Shown piece by piece: positions 24,172 through 36,617 of a stretch of 64,000 nt of DNA. The position numbers and the translations under genes are program-made. The notes under the pieces were generated by a model. That model saw nothing but the letters and a program-made list of their open reading frames with translations, was not told where the DNA came from and made no database searches. Source of the stretch: Hsuehochloa calcarea (Eukaryota > Streptophyta > Magnoliopsida > Poales > Poaceae); assembly GCA_036346395.1 (NCBI GenBank), contig CM070598.1, positions 3,889,517 through 3,953,516 of the forward strand. Reading direction: 5' to 3'. How positions within the stretch are numbered: the first letter of the stretch is position 1; each line of letters begins with the position of its first letter.

Positions 24172-24649
24172 GATGAACACATTGACAATTTTCCAAAAAT
24201 AAAAGTTTGATATTTGAAAACGAAAATACTCAATGTTTTCGCGTAAAGGCACAACTTGGTCTAAAAGCAAGAGAACACAACAGAAATGACCAAGTTGGCT
24301 TCAGATTAGCACATGCAAGTGAGATAAGACAAAAGAGAGGGGAAAACTTTAATTTCCAGAGAAGAGTAAAAAATCTCACTTAAGGTCCATGTGAAAGAAT
24401 AATGAGGTTCCAAGAATTGCAATTCAATTTTAAAAAAACCAATAAGATCACAAGAATGCAAATTAGATGCTCCCCTCACTATGATCATCATTGTTGCAAA
24501 AAAATTCATTTCCTCCTTTTTCTCCAAATAACTACCCTTTTAATATTTTTATTATATCTTCTCCTTTTGACAATGGAGCCATCAAGGAATCACGTCTTCC
24601 TCTCATCCAGAGATGGTAAATGCAGAAATGAGAAAAACATAAGAAAGAG

Positions 24650-26557
24650 CGTAGGACCGTAAAGGCGACTAGGGGGGGGGGGTGAATAGGCGCTTTCTCA
24701 ACTTTCTCGCCTTAATCAAATTCAACACGAACTTTACTCCTTTAGCTATGAAAGCTAAGAAGATCAGTAAGCGCACAGTGGAAGCCTTGTGCTGAATTCG
24801 ATAACCCCGTCAACCACAAGACACAAATGTGGAGAATTGATCTCACTAGTCTGATCTGGCACCGCGGTCGACCGGCCAGATCAAGTACGGACCGACGGTC
24901 GGACCAATCAACAATGATCGGACCGGCTACTAATCGGCGGTCGGACCGTTGGATATCGGTTCGACCGCCGCCATCGGGCGGTCGAAGCGCGCGGTCGGAC
25001 CGCCATTGTAAAACCGGTCAGACCGATTTAGTCCAGTACTGAAATGCCAAGCCCAAATCCAAAACGAAATTTGATCCAACTTTTGATTCAACCAATGAAA
25101 TTTGACCAAATTTCGAGCACACCTCCCTAAAGATATTAGAGACCTATTTCTAGCGACGATCCTTCAAATCCACTTCGTAGAATCGATCTCTCAAGGTTTT
25201 ACCAAAGAAGTGCACAAACCCTAGAAATATGAAAAACTTTGATTCAAGACTTGCTTGTGGGGGTTGATGGTCTAGATGATTCTAGGAGTATTCCCACACA
25301 TCAAAGCAAGAGAAAATAGGTCAAGAGACCAAGCTTAACCACTTGAATCAAGGAAGCACCAAATTCATCCAAAAGAGAGAAGAACACAAAGGGAGACAAA
25401 TGATCTCTCAAGCAAGCATCACAAGATTGATTGATCTCACAAGATGCTTACAAAGCCACTCCAACAAGGAGGACAAGAGCTCAACAAGGAGCATACACAA
25501 TCTCTCCAAACCCTAACCTCTCCTCTCCTCTCCTCTCCTAACCCTAGAAAAAGGAAGATGGCTCCAAATGCTTCAAGGGGTTTTACATCTCCCCCCTTTC
25601 TATTTATAGAAGAGGCCTTAGGGTTTCACTTTTGGGACCCACTCACACATGGGACCCACACACACATAACTATTGAAGCAATCTCCGCTTCACCACGTAG
25701 GTTGATCAATGGCTCATCCCGCTTGGCAAGACTCTCCCGTCCAATCCCATCGGAAACTCCTAGAGACTTGCACCGACTTCACGCACCGCTCGATCCAACC
25801 AAATGCATCAACTACCCGCTCGATCCATCTTGCCCATTCTCGCACCATGCTTGAGTCACACGACCTCACCCGGATCCATGATCGCTCGACCTCGACTCTC
25901 CAAGCGTAGTCCCGATCCACCTTACCGCTGACGCCGTTGACACCGCAAGCCACCGCACAAAGAATAGACAAACAAATCATTTCCGGAACAAGTTCTTCAC
26001 AACTTGACCCACGTTAGTTCCACAATGCAATATGCAACAATAAAGTTCCATCGTGAAAATCCTTCAAGTGAAGTTCACACAATAAACACAATCAAATCAC
26101 AACAATGCCAAGAAGGCTCACCTTCAAGTGATCGGCGGTCCGACCGCCCACTCCACCGGTCCGACCGATTTCAGGCGGTCGGACCGATTCCATAACGGTC
26201 GGACCGCTCAAAAGACTTAGCTAAAATTCCATCGTGAAAATCCAAACCTTCGAATTTTCAACTCAATAGAACTTTTGACTGGAGCTCCAAAATGATGAGA
26301 CTACATCCGGAGACTCTCACTTGCCTACACAACCTATTTTGGATCACTCCAAAACCACTTTTAGCAATACCGTCGGACCGAGCACACCACGGCGGACCTC
26401 TCCCATGGGCGGTCTCGACCGCCTTGCCACCGGCCGGACCGCTGTGGTCCGACAAATTTGGAGCAAAACCGAAAACGCGAGATTTTGCAAACCAACAAAG
26501 CCATTGCCAATTGACTCATCATTCTAAGATCGTGCACATATCCTCACGATATCCACA
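24650..26557 (-). mobile_element. Nested solo LTR, GGTCGGACCG-rich copia family
   Basis: This 1908-bp LTR is flanked by a perfect 5-bp duplication AAGAG (24645-24649 and 26558-26562). The left terminus is mutated (CGTAGGACCGTAAAGG instead of TGTTGGACCGTAAAGG); the right terminus is intact (GATATCCACA). It matches the solo LTR at 49236-51031 and the LTR at 55463-57179. The nested insertion interrupts the 3' region of the larger copia element. Several copies of GGTCGGACCG-type palindromes lie at 24885-25030, 26133-26205 and 26370-26450. Its frames have no function that I can see. Confidence 0.88.
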
Positions 26558-26562
26558 AAGAG

Positions 26563-27687
26563 CATGCATGAAATGCAATATAGTGGCTTTATTTTTGTAT
26601 TTTTAAATTTTTAGTATAAGAAGCTTAGGAGATTACCCCAAAGAACAAGCTAGGATTCTGCTATTACTTAATACACATCAAGCATGAAAGTGCTAGCAAG
26701 ATCATATTAAGACGGATATATATCAAAGCTAAGCTAGAAAGCTTAAGATAAAACGATGAATTTTAACAATTTAAGCAAAGCTTCCAAATTAGCAAGTTCA
26801 TATCAAAAGAGATCCTAAAGTGATAATGATCATGTCAGAATGTCAATGTGAGATCAAGAAGCTAACAAAGATCATTCCAGAGATAAAAAGTCCTAAAGTG
26901 AATCATTTTGCTCAAGGTACCTCAATCACATAATTTTTAACAACAATTTTTATTTGCAATGAATGTTGACGTTGATTAAAAGTCTATCTTAATGACCACG
27001 ATCCTGGACTAGGAGCCATCCACGAAGTCTTCCTAAGCTTCAACAGGGCGGCAGATCTTGCTGTTCATATCAATTTTGACAAGCAGTCCCCATGAGATCG
27101 TTTGAATCATCAAACTATCTCAAAGTTTATGTCTTTGATATGCAGTCTCGTGAGAATAGTTTGGTAGAATTTAATCACACGATAACCTTAAAAAAATTCT
27201 TTTGCACAAGATAAATTTTGTATTCACAAAGGAACAAAATGCTCAAATGATGTTCAATTCTAGATTCAAGGGCAAATAAAGCAATTTTGACAAGGCTAGT
27301 GTCACAAAAAGATCACTAATTGTGCAACTAGCTAAAAAATCTATAAATTATAATTTTCAGTTCAAGTTGTCTTAAAGTTCTATCTCATTATGCAAAGACC
27401 AAGCTACACATGTGAAAGCATGATAATTCTAGCAAGTCCATGAACTAGATATGGAATTGAGTAAGAATTGGAATACTAAAAGTCTAAAGGGTAGTAAGCA
27501 AAGCTTCATCAATTTAAATGATAAGCAGTAAAGCTTATATTACAATATATTTTTTGTGATTTTCATATGAATGCAATATGATACAATGATCTGCAAGAAA
27601 AACTCAAAGTCCTAAAAAGATCAAGATTCAGAAGAAGATCATGAAAAGATAAGATGGACAGAAAGCTTAGAAGAGAACCAACTCCCC
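26563..27687 (-). other. 3' non-coding region of the copia element, between RNase H and the nested LTR
   Basis: AT-rich sequence follows the pol stop codon. Homologous DNA is present in + orientation at about 54361-54900: the phrase GTGGATGGCTCCTAGTCCAG occurs there and, reversed, near 27010. This extra region between pol and the polypurine tract is a known feature of SIRE-like elements. No intact env-like frame was found. Confidence 0.6.
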
Positions 27688-30600
27688 TCAAACCAACTCA
27701 TAGGGATAAATTACCCCTAACTCACTCCTCATGGCGGCAAACCTAGTTGGGTCTAAAGACTCGGTGAGGATATCAGCTAGCTGAGCCCCGACTCCACAAA
27801 TTCTAGCACAATATCACTCTTCTCTACATGGTCTCTAAGGAAGTGATAGCAAATGTCTATGTGCTTGTCCCTAGAATGTTGCAGAGTGTTATCACAAAGA
27901 AGAGGAACACTAGCAAAATCTAACCCATAGTCTTTAAGGGTGGACACCATCCACAGAATCTGACTATAATAACTAGCGGCAACTACATATTCAGCTTCTG
28001 TAGTAGATTGTGCAACAAAGGACCACTTCTTAGAAGACCAAGATACAAGAGAAGTGCCTAAGAAGTGACAAGTGCCCGAGGTACTATTCCTATCTAGCCG
28101 ACAAGCCACAAAATCAGAATCAGAAAACCCCCGAATGGACAAGGAAGATGAGCAGGAATATCAAATGTCATACTGGAGGGTAGAGTGAAGGTACTTGAAG
28201 ATGCGCTTGGCGGCTTGGCGATGGGAAGTCCTTGGAGATGTTTAAAACCTCACACAGAGGTAGACCATGAAGTGGATGTCTGGTCTTGAGGCCGTCAGTA
28301 GAGGAAGGAGCCGATCATGTCGTAGTACTCGCGTTGATCCACGGCTTCTCCTTCCCCGTCTGGATCCAAAGCAGTCGAAGTCACCAAGGGAGTGGCGATC
28401 GGCTTGCAGTCACCATCTCGAAGTGCTTGAGCAAATTCTTGGTGTACTTCATTTGATGGATGAAGATCTCTTCCTTGCATTGCTTGATTTGAAACCCTAG
28501 AAAGTAGTTGATCTCTCTCATCATACTCATCTCAAATTCCCTGGACATGGTCTCAGAAAAAACTAGAAACAAGAGCATGAGAAGAACTACCAAATAATAC
28601 CATTTACATAAATCTGAGAAAGTAAGAAGTCATCGCCATGCCTAAGAATGAATAAGGTCTTGTCTACCTTACCTATCTAAAAGTTATTATTAAGTAAGAA
28701 TGTCTTAAGTCCATCATACCAGGCTCTAGGGGATTGCTTAAGACCATACAAGGCTTTGGATAGCTTGAATACATGATGTGGATGCTTGAGATTCTCAAAC
28801 CCGGGGGTTGCATAACATACACTTCCTCTTCTATGTAACCATTCAGAAATGCACTCTTAACATCCATCTGATACAGCCTAAAGCCCTTAGATGCAACAAA
28901 TGGAAGCAGAATATGAATGTCTTCTAATCTTGCAATAGGAGTAAAAGTTTCATCAAAATCTAACCCCTCAACTTGGCTAAAACCCTGAGCTACCAATCTA
29001 GCCTTATTTCTAACCATGAAATCATCCTCACTTTTTTTTGTTTTTCAACACCCAACGGGTTCCTATCACATTATGACCACTACGAGGCTCTGCTAGGTTC
29101 CAGACCATGTTCCTCTCAAAGTTCTCTAACTCCTCATGCATGGCATTGACCCAGCTCGAATCAGATAAAACATGTGATATATCGCGGGTTCGAAAGAAGC
29201 AACAAATACAGAATGAGAGTAGAGACTTGGATTGTGATACTTAGAGCGAGTGATTTGCTCATGAAGATGATCAATCATCAGATCCGAAGGATGGCACCTC
29301 TGAATGTGAAGTGGAGCGCCCCGAGAGAGATAGTACCTCTTCGACCTCCGCAGGTACTACTGATGATGAAGATACAACAGGAGCTTCAATTGAAGGTGAA
29401 GTAGTGGAAACAAAATTTTCAATTGGATCGGAGTAGTAGCAGCAACAGGCGGGAAACAATCATCGGTTTTGTCTTCATCTTCCTCCACGATGACACTAAT
29501 CTCAACATTAAGAAGCCGAAAACCTCTCAATGTGCAGGGTAACCCAGAAATAAATCATCACAAGTCATTGACTCAAATTTATGTACGTTTTATGTCTTGA
29601 AAATGAATCACTTAGCTCTAAAAACTCAAAAATGAGAAACAGAGTTTTCTACCAAACCGAATCTCATATGATATCTTACCCAAAGATGGTATCAAGAAGA
29701 CACGATTGGTAATATGGCAAGCTATAGCAACAGATTTGGCTCAAAACCTCTTCAAGTGCTATACTCATGTAGCATCGTCCTTGCCATCTCGACTAAGGTT
29801 CTGTTCTTCCTTTCCACCACGTATTTTTGTTGAGGAACGTGTGGAGAAAAGAACTAATGCTTAATACCATGCTCAAGCACAAAAGAGGCAAATGAGGTAT
29901 TCTTGAACTCCGTGTCATTGTCACTGCGAATCACTCTCAAGGCACCGGGGAGTTCAGAAGCCAATCCAGGAACAAGATCATGAGAATGATCAAAAACTTC
30001 ATCCTTCGAAGCAATAAATAACACAAAAGAATATTTCGAGAAATCATCGACTCTAACAAGAATGCACCATTTTGCACCGGCTGACCGAACCCTATCAGGA
30101 CCAACAATATCCGTGTGAAGCAACTGTCCCAGTTCGTCAGTCTTGACCGTAGTCAATGAAGGGTGTGAGGTGGTAACTTGCTTGCCATGTCTACAGGGCG
30201 CACATACACCATCTTTGATGGATTTGAGTTTGGGTAAACCTCTCGTGAGATCAAGGCTGCTAACTCGCATCAGATGATTAAAAGCAATGTGCCCCAAACG
30301 ACGGTGCGAAAGTCAGAACTCAGAAGAAGATACTCTCAAACACTTGAGAGATCCAACAAGAGATTCAGAAAAGTCAGCTCCAAAGATCATACCAACTATA
30401 GAAATCTCAAAGACAAACTCACCAACTGAATCAAGCATACGACAAGTATTTTTCTTAAACCTATTCTCTAGCCATCATTAAGAAGATGTGAGACAGAAAG
30501 TAAATTGTACCTTAGGTTGTTCACAAGGGCGATGTCCTATAGGATGAACTTATCGTTCACCCTGATCCATCCCTTTCCTTCGACCCGACCTTGTGTATCA

Positions 30601-30760
30601 TCTTCAAAGGTAATGAAGTCACCACCCGTCGACCGCGTGAAGGGGGTAAACCACCTTGAGTCTCTGGTCATATAGGGTGAACATCCGGAGTCGACAAACC
30701 ACATGTTCTTCCCCTTTCTTTGCGATCCTGAAAATCAAAGCATAGAAGATTAATATGTCC
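27688..30760 (-). pseudogene. Copia pol: protease, integrase, reverse transcriptase, RNase H (broken)
   Basis: Protease: NMWFVDSGCSPYMTRDS near 30700, with the DSG triad, then an in-frame stop (after DKFIL). Integrase: the zinc-binding region (MGHIAFNHL ... CAPCRHGKQ) and catalytic HTDIVGPDR and VIRSDNDTEF at 30297-29854; it then decays at 29850-29170. RT: NKARLVAQGFSQVEGLDFDE, YQMDVKSAFLNGYIEEEVYV and PPG at 29017-28780. The catalytic box, normally YVDDIIF, reads YVNGIIW near 28595-28615, so both aspartates are lost. RNase H: FSDSDFVACRLDRNSTSG, STTEAEYV and CDN, with a deletion after CDN, then KHIDICYHFLRDHV. The final part is ADILTESLDPTRFAAMRSEL, ending with TGA at 27690-27688. Many frameshifts show that it is dead. 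Confidence 0.88.
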
Positions 30761-30999
30761 AATTACTGGGGTTAGTTAAACATGACTTGGGAACTCAATA
30801 CTGAGATATACGTCTGCGAGAAGTATGTAAAGCAGAATTGCTAGCCTTGATCCTACTTGAGGCTCTATCATGAGCAATTGTTACAAGAACATGAGATGCA
30901 TCCTGTCTAGGAACATGATGATGATGAGCATGTGAAACAAATCCTAGTCCATCTTTCTTATTTTCTAGATGATTATGTCTCATGAAGGCTCTAGGTTGA

Positions 31000-32960
31000 T
31001 GAGATAAAAATCTAGCAAGGTTTTTCTTAGCATTTTTCAACCTAGACCACATAATTCAAGTAAATATCCATCCTTCTTACAATAGATGCAATGATACTTG
31101 GTACTACCGGGAGATGCACCTTTTGACTCAGAAGAAGGTTGAGAAAACCTACAGATTTGAAAAGTGTTTTTGCATATTGGGTTTTGAACTCAACTAAGGT
31201 ATTTTCCAAGACTTGAATGACATTTGGCTTCTTTTTGTCTTGGGCAAAGTTGTATCCTAACCCTTTCTTCCCATAAGGAGTTTTGAACTCGTCAAGAATC
31301 ATGTTCAATTGTTTCTTACTCTTAGAAATTTTTTCTAATGTGTTCTTGAGATAAGCATTTTCCTTTTTAAGGTTAAGATATGATTCACAAGTTTTAGCCT
31401 TAATAGCTCTAGCATACTTCTCCTTATGAATAATAGCTTTAAGCTTAAGGGCTTCACGTGAAACAGAAGGAGCAGAATTAACTTTGTCTTTAAGCTTGAC
31501 ATACTTAACTCTGACTGCTTCTAACATGTCATTCACTTCACGTTCACGTTCTGAGTAGAAAAAGCAAGCGCTAGACTCAACCTTATTAGAAGCTACCAAC
31601 TTGCTAGATTCTAAGCATTTTTCACATGGAGTAGATTTAAACTCAATTAACTCAGTCCTATCATTTTCTAGTTGGTGCATGGCAATATCATAAGTATTTT
31701 GTAACTTAGCAAGTTCAGAATATAAAGCATGGTAGGATAAATATTCATCAACATCAAGATTCTTAGCATTCACAAGTTCTAGTATCAGATTATGAACTTG
31801 TGATTCTAAGTCCTTATTCCTAGCCATAGATAACTATAACACCTTATCCTGGCTAAGAATTTGCTCCTAGATGGTATCACATCTAGCTGCGAGAACTTCA
31901 TAGGATGGAGGTACCTCATTGATGTCGTCGTCGACAGAGTCGGCCATGAAGCATATGTCAGTGAAGTTCTTCACCTTCCCTTTCTTCTTCTCTTGAGGGA
32001 GCACCTCCTTGTCCTGCTCACTCCCAGAGTCTACATCGCTCAGGGACTACTCTCCAAAAGCCGCAAGGACCCGGTGAGCGGCCTTCATGAGCTTATCAAC
32101 ATCAAACTTGGACTTGTTCCCTTGAAATTTCCTCTAAGTTGTCTTTTTCTCCTTGTGGTTGCTCTTCCCTTTCAACTTGCGACAGTTCAATCGGATGTGG
32201 TAGAGATCTCCACACTCATAGCATGTGATAGGCCCGTGTGAATTTTTTAGCTAGAAGGGCTAACTCAGGCCCAATCTCAAGTTTCTCTTCATGGATTGCA
32301 AATAAACAAGCAAGTGAAAATCCAGATGAAGATTCAGAAGAGTATCGAAAGTTCTCTTGCGAGGGTCAGCTACTAAAGTCATGTTCTCCTTATGATGATC
32401 AACTCTCTTGATCTCATAGGTCTTGAGCTTGCTATATAGAAACTCCAAAGTGATATCAAAGAGATTGACATTCTCCTCAATGACAATAGTCTTCATCTCC
32501 CACTCCTTGGTATTGATTGTAGCCAAGAGATGGGTAGCATTCTCATACTAAGAATACTCGACATCGACCACTCTCAACTGATTGAGCACCTTGTTGAAGC
32601 AAGTGAATACATCATCGATGCTTTCTCCAGGACACATCTCGAGCTTGTTGTATTCTCGCTTAAATACCGTTTGACATACTTGCTTGATTTGGGATGAACC
32701 ATCATGGTAGGCTTCGAGGGTGTGTCAAATCTCGTACGCGGTCTCAAGGTGACAAATCTGCCATACTTCTGCCTACCAAGCCCGACATATAGGAGCTTCT
32801 TTGCCTTGTAGTTCTTAGCCAAGAGGGTTGCTGAAGCCGGCATAGCAACCTCGGGCAAAACGAGCGGGGCTCGGATAACCTCCCATATGGCTTGACCTTC
32901 GCTCTGGAGGTAGATTTTCAATAGGTATAGTCAAGTCCATCGAAGACATGCGGCTTGGTG
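31000..32960 (-). pseudogene. Copia gag with UBN2-type region, CCHC zinc knuckle and coiled coil (broken)
   Basis: Near 32950-32870 the frame reads KPHVFDG and then IYLQSEGQAIWEV, the usual start of a UBN2/gag domain. The frame shifts between 32574 and 32526, then continues with LATINTKEWEMKTIVIEENV. A zinc knuckle CYECGDLYHIRLNC (spacing CX2CX4HX4C) lies at 32223-32182. A long open frame at 31827-31042 (261 codons) encodes a Lys/Glu/Leu-rich, probably coiled-coil segment (SEREREVNDMLEAVRVKYVK). It is followed near 31090-31030 by a second, poorer knuckle-like motif. In active elements this protein forms the particle. Stops and shifts between segments make this copy non-functional. Confidence 0.8.
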
Positions 32961-33017
32961 GAGTACCACTCTATCACCAAATTCAGTGACCGGTTAAGAT
33001 CAAGAGTGAACTAACTA

Positions 33018-33030
33018 GGCTCTGTTACCA
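33018..33030 (-). promoter_or_regulatory. Primer-binding site of the copia element
   Basis: The - strand reads TGGTAACAGAGCC, one mismatch from the usual TGGTATCAGAGCC complementary to initiator tRNA-Met. It sits two bases inside the end of the 5' LTR (33033). Confidence 0.85.
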
Positions 33031-33032
33031 CT

Positions 33033-34650
33033 TGTTGGACTAAAATGACAACTAGAGGGAATAGGAGCTCAGCATATTTTTCACCTTGATTGGATTTAAC
33101 TCAATTTTCTATCCACTAGCTATGAAAGCTATGAAGATCAATTAACAAGGACAACAGATGTCTTGTATTGAATCCAATCGAAACCCCGAAGCACAACAAC
33201 TAAAAACACTAAATTTCGACTGGTGAACAGTACTAGTAAACAGTAGAGGTCATGCCGGTGAACGTTAAAATCAGCACGAAACCAAAAACCAAAATCGGCT
33301 CAACTTTTGATCCGGTGATCAAAATCCCCTCAAATTTCGACCATAGCTCATTAAGAAGGTCAGGACCCTATTCATTCGACAATCGGAAAGATTAAAGTCA
33401 AGGTTATATGAATTTCATAGATGAGGAGGAGAGGGGACAAAAACCTTGGAAAATCAAACTTTGATCCTAGAACCTGCTCGTGGGTAAGAAATGATCAGGA
33501 TGATCATAAATGCATTCTCACTTATCACAGTAAGTAAGATATCAGCAAGAAACTAAAGAAAACCCAAAGGATCATAAAAACCCAAAAATCACCAAAGAGA
33601 GCAAGAAAAAGAAGAGACTTGTCTTGAAGAATCTTGCTTGGATTGATTTGAGATTGAAGTTGGTTTAGAGCCACTCCACCATAGAGGACAAAAGCTCAAC
33701 ACTTGATCACACAATTAATCCAACTCTCACAAACCCTAGCCTCAACTACTCAAAAATCTCCAAAACACAAATTAGGGTTTCTTACTTGGATGGACTTGGG
33801 ACTCCACATCTGACATCCCCTTATGTAGTGGAGGCTATGCTATGACAGAAAACTCTAATGGGCACCTGTTATGCCCACACACAAATCGGTCTACACTCAC
33901 GCACACTTTTCAAAGCGAATGATGAACCAGGCTTTCCAAAGCCGTTTCTTCGTTATCTTTATCTTTATTTGATCTAAATTGTCTCTCCTTGCGTCGTCTT
34001 ATGCCGTGGTGTAGCCAAAAGTCATCAAGGTGGTATTTTAGTGAAGTTACCAAAATACCCTTTCTTGATCCTTCTCCAAAGATCGGGTCCAATCTTCATG
34101 AAGCAATCTCATGCTTCGTCATGTGTAGATTGATCGAACGACTCTCTTCATGTCGGCAAGTCTCTCACATCCGGCTCCCACCGAAACCACCATAGCACTT
34201 ATATCGCCGCTTGATGCAACTCGTCGCACCAACTTCCCGTTCGGTCATCCTTGTCCATTTTTCGTCATGCTTGAGTACACTAACTTCACCTAGCATCCTC
34301 GATCGTTCTAAACCTCAGCTCATCAAGCCTAGTCCCGATCATTCTCGTTGTTGACCTGCAAGCCTCCTGCACAACAATAGGTCAAGAAATCTATTCCGGG
34401 AACAAGTTCTTTGCAACTTGACCCGCGTTAGTCAAAACATGCATCATGCAATACATATGCACTGAAACTCATGGTATTGACCTAACCTACAAACGTCGCC
34501 GCCAAGCTGGCCAGCGAACATGGCAAAACCGGTAAGAACACCACAAAGGCCGATCTAACTGCCTATTACCTTACAGAACATAAATTTCATCGAAAATGAG
34601 TGTTTCGACAAACCTCAATACCATTGGCAATTGTATCATCATAGTAAAAT
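33033..34650 (-). repeat. 5' LTR of the defective copia element
   Basis: Its inner end is the TG at 33033 (TGTTGGACTAAAATGACAAC on the + strand), next to the primer site. It aligns along its length with 22523-24140. The outer 25-30 bp (the GATATCCACA end) are lost, and the sequence passes straight into a TG microsatellite at 34656. Confidence 0.8.
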
Positions 34651-34653
34651 CAT

Positions 34654-34655
<2 letters not shown>

Positions 34656-34705
<50 letters not shown>
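34656..34705 (+). repeat. (TG)n microsatellite
   Basis: About 25 uninterrupted TG units. A second, shorter GT run lies at 34838-34856. Cysteine/valine-rich open frames across this stretch are artefacts of the repeat. Confidence 0.95.
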
Positions 34706-34708
<3 letters not shown>

Positions 34709-34868
34709 GGGATAATAGCGGGCACAGGGATGAGAGAGGCATTCTCGTCCCTATCCCATGTAAGGTATCAGGGACAACATCTCCCCGTATATATATCTAT
34801 AGGACTACAATCAACCATCTCTCTCCATCGATCCCCGTGTGTGTGTGTGTGTGTGTAGGGAACGTATC

Positions 34869-35118
34869 TAGTGTTAATGAGCAATTCAGTGCTAATGTGC
34901 TAATACCAATCTTGACCGTTGGATCTGAATTGAACAACCAAGATTAATGCGGGCTCCCACCTCTGAACCATTTAATTACTTTGCATGCTCTCATCTTCAA
35001 TGCACCTCCATTAATGCGTCTTCATTAAACATCATGCATACTCCCACCTCCAACGGTCAAGATCCAGATCCAAAGGTCAAGATTGGTATTAACACCTTAG
35101 CACTGAATTACCCATTAA

Positions 35119-35123
<5 letters not shown>
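34869..35123. mobile_element. MITE with terminal inverted repeats of about 49 bp
   Basis: The left end reads TAGTGTTAATGAGCAATTCA and runs on to CCAATCTTGACC. The right end, reversed, reads TAGTGTTAATGGGTAATTCA and runs on to the same CCAATCTTGACC, with only a handful of differences. The element is 255 bp and encodes nothing. TA-rich flanks hide the target duplication, so the superfamily is not certain. Confidence 0.85.

Positions 35124-35189
<66 letters not shown>
35123..35189 (+). repeat. (TA)n microsatellite
   Basis: About 33 TA units immediately beside the right end of the MITE. A second TA run is at 35536-35561. Confidence 0.95.
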
Positions 35190-35190
<1 letters not shown>

Positions 35191-35204
35191 TTTCTACTCC
35201 CGGG

Positions 35205-35529
35205 TGTAGTTACTCCCACCTTTGATATACCACCTAAAAAATCTTGACATACTCCTTTATCACTTTGGGTATACTCATATACTAATTATAAGATAATCCA
35301 ATGCGAACCACACGAAAAAATTATAAGAGAGTCCATAGTTTTTAGCATATTTTGTAAATACATTCATATTCGCACTAAAAAGGAGTATGTCTAAAAAAAT
35401 TGTACATACCACCTCTGAAAAGGTGTGAATACCACCTAGGTGGTATTATATACTCATATACTACGCATACATACTCTCAGTTGCGCAAAATACTCCTTAC
35501 GTTGTGAGATACAAAATAGGGAGTAACTA

Positions 35530-35530
<1 letters not shown>
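35205..35530. repeat. Inverted-repeat element, MITE-like
   Basis: The left edge GTAGTTACTCCC (35205-35216) is inverted at the right edge (GGGAGTAACTAC, about 35519-35530). Internal ATACTCATATACTA and GGAGTATGT words repeat on both sides. It is 326 bp, flanked by TA microsatellites, and non-coding. Confidence 0.55.
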
Positions 35531-35561
<31 letters not shown>

Positions 35562-35759
35562 GCGGGGCACAGGGACAAAAGAGGCATTCCCCTATCCCAT
35601 GTAAGGTATCAGGGACAACATCTCCCCGTATGTATATCTATAGGACTACAATCAGCCATCTCTTTCCATCGTTCCCCTGGTGTACCATAACTAATGCACA
35701 GTGCTACAGTGACGTGGGGCTACCGGGCGGAAGTGGGTATTATTAGTATGCAAAGGTTT

Positions 35760-36606
35760 GGTTTATTGCGAGTTTTGGAGGATCCTCTACACTGCAACAC
35801 AAAACGTACCACATAAACATATCTTGTCGACTGGAAGCGAATGCTTTATCCTACGCTTGGATGAGAAATGCATGGCCAGTATATCACGCTCTCCCTAGAT
35901 GACCTATGGAAGCAGGCCTTGAGGGACTTGACTAGATTAATGGTGTCTAGGTATATATTATTCCAAGTGTGTGCATAGCTGACAACCAGAGGCGGATTCA
36001 GAAGGAAAGAAAAAAAAAAGTCACTGGAGTCAATATAGGCACACTGAGGTTATTATACACATGAATTAGTCACTGAAGCCACCGATAGGCCCGCGAGGCG
36101 CACGGGGCCCACCGTACGTGCGAACGAAAGCAGTGCGGACGGATGGCCACGAGCAAGCGCGCGCAAGATCGGGCAAGTTAAAAATATGGGCATGACAAGG
36201 TAACGTCTACAACTGCAGCTCAAGTGATGCCACGGATGGATGAACATACAAGTCACTTTTGAACATTTCTAGACTCAGACAAACCGTTCCCTTTCTATTC
36301 AGTGGAAGAATCTATACCTTCTCTCAAACTCTTCTTTTGGTCCTGACTGAACTTGTTTGCTTCAGTGTGGAAACTTTCAGTTTCATGTACCAACTTGTTT
36401 ACCTAAACACTCCTCTGTATGGTTAACTAGACTTTTTATGATGTGAACTTGACATGAATGGAATCTATGGAACCCTTTTGTCTCACCACCAAACCCCTTA
36501 AAATATCTAGCTTTAAATTGTCGAGGAAAGACTAATACGAAATAATAGTTCATATTTTGTTTTTTACTTCTATTAATTATTTGGCATTCCAAATGCTTGT
36601 CGTGTT
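35760..36606. other. Intergenic DNA without recognised genes
   Basis: Contains CAGAGGCGGATTCAGAAGG at about 35990, which resembles a hAT-type end, but no partner end was located. No protein-coding similarity was found. Confidence 0.3.
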
Positions 36607-36617
36607 GTCAGTGGAAG

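Larger units (their letters stand above)
22523..34650 (-). mobile_element. Near full-length, defective Ty1-copia retrotransposon (SIRE/Maximus-like)
   Basis: The order on the - strand is: 5' LTR (34650-33033), tRNA-Met-type primer site (33030-33018), gag with zinc knuckle, coiled-coil segment, protease, integrase, RT, RNase H (ending 27688), a long non-coding or extra 3' region, polypurine tract (24171-24161), and 3' LTR (24160-22523). Integrase before RT defines copia. The long LTRs (over 1.6 kb), coiled-coil gag extension and long 3' region fit the SIRE/Maximus lineage. Both outer LTR edges are damaged: the left lacks about 28 bp and the right is replaced by a TG microsatellite, so no target duplication can be read. 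Frameshifts, stops and an altered RT active site make it inactive. A solo LTR is nested at 24650-26557. Confidence 0.85.
34711..35690 (+). repeat. Pair of direct repeats of about 130 bp
   Basis: Segment 34711-34838 and segment 35561-35690 share GCGGGCACAGGGA/GCGGGGCACAGGGA, CCCATGTAAGGTATCAGGGA and CATCTCCCCGTATATATATC. Each is preceded by a microsatellite (TG or TA). The 0.7 kb between them holds two inverted-repeat elements. This could be a duplicated flank or the termini of one small element. Confidence 0.7.

Noticed and set aside
31861..32241. 126-codon + strand frame within the copia gag region
   Set aside because: Antisense to the recognisable gag and zinc-knuckle coding strand, with no family resemblance.
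34631..34947. Cysteine/valine-rich frames
   Set aside because: They are translations of the TG microsatellite.
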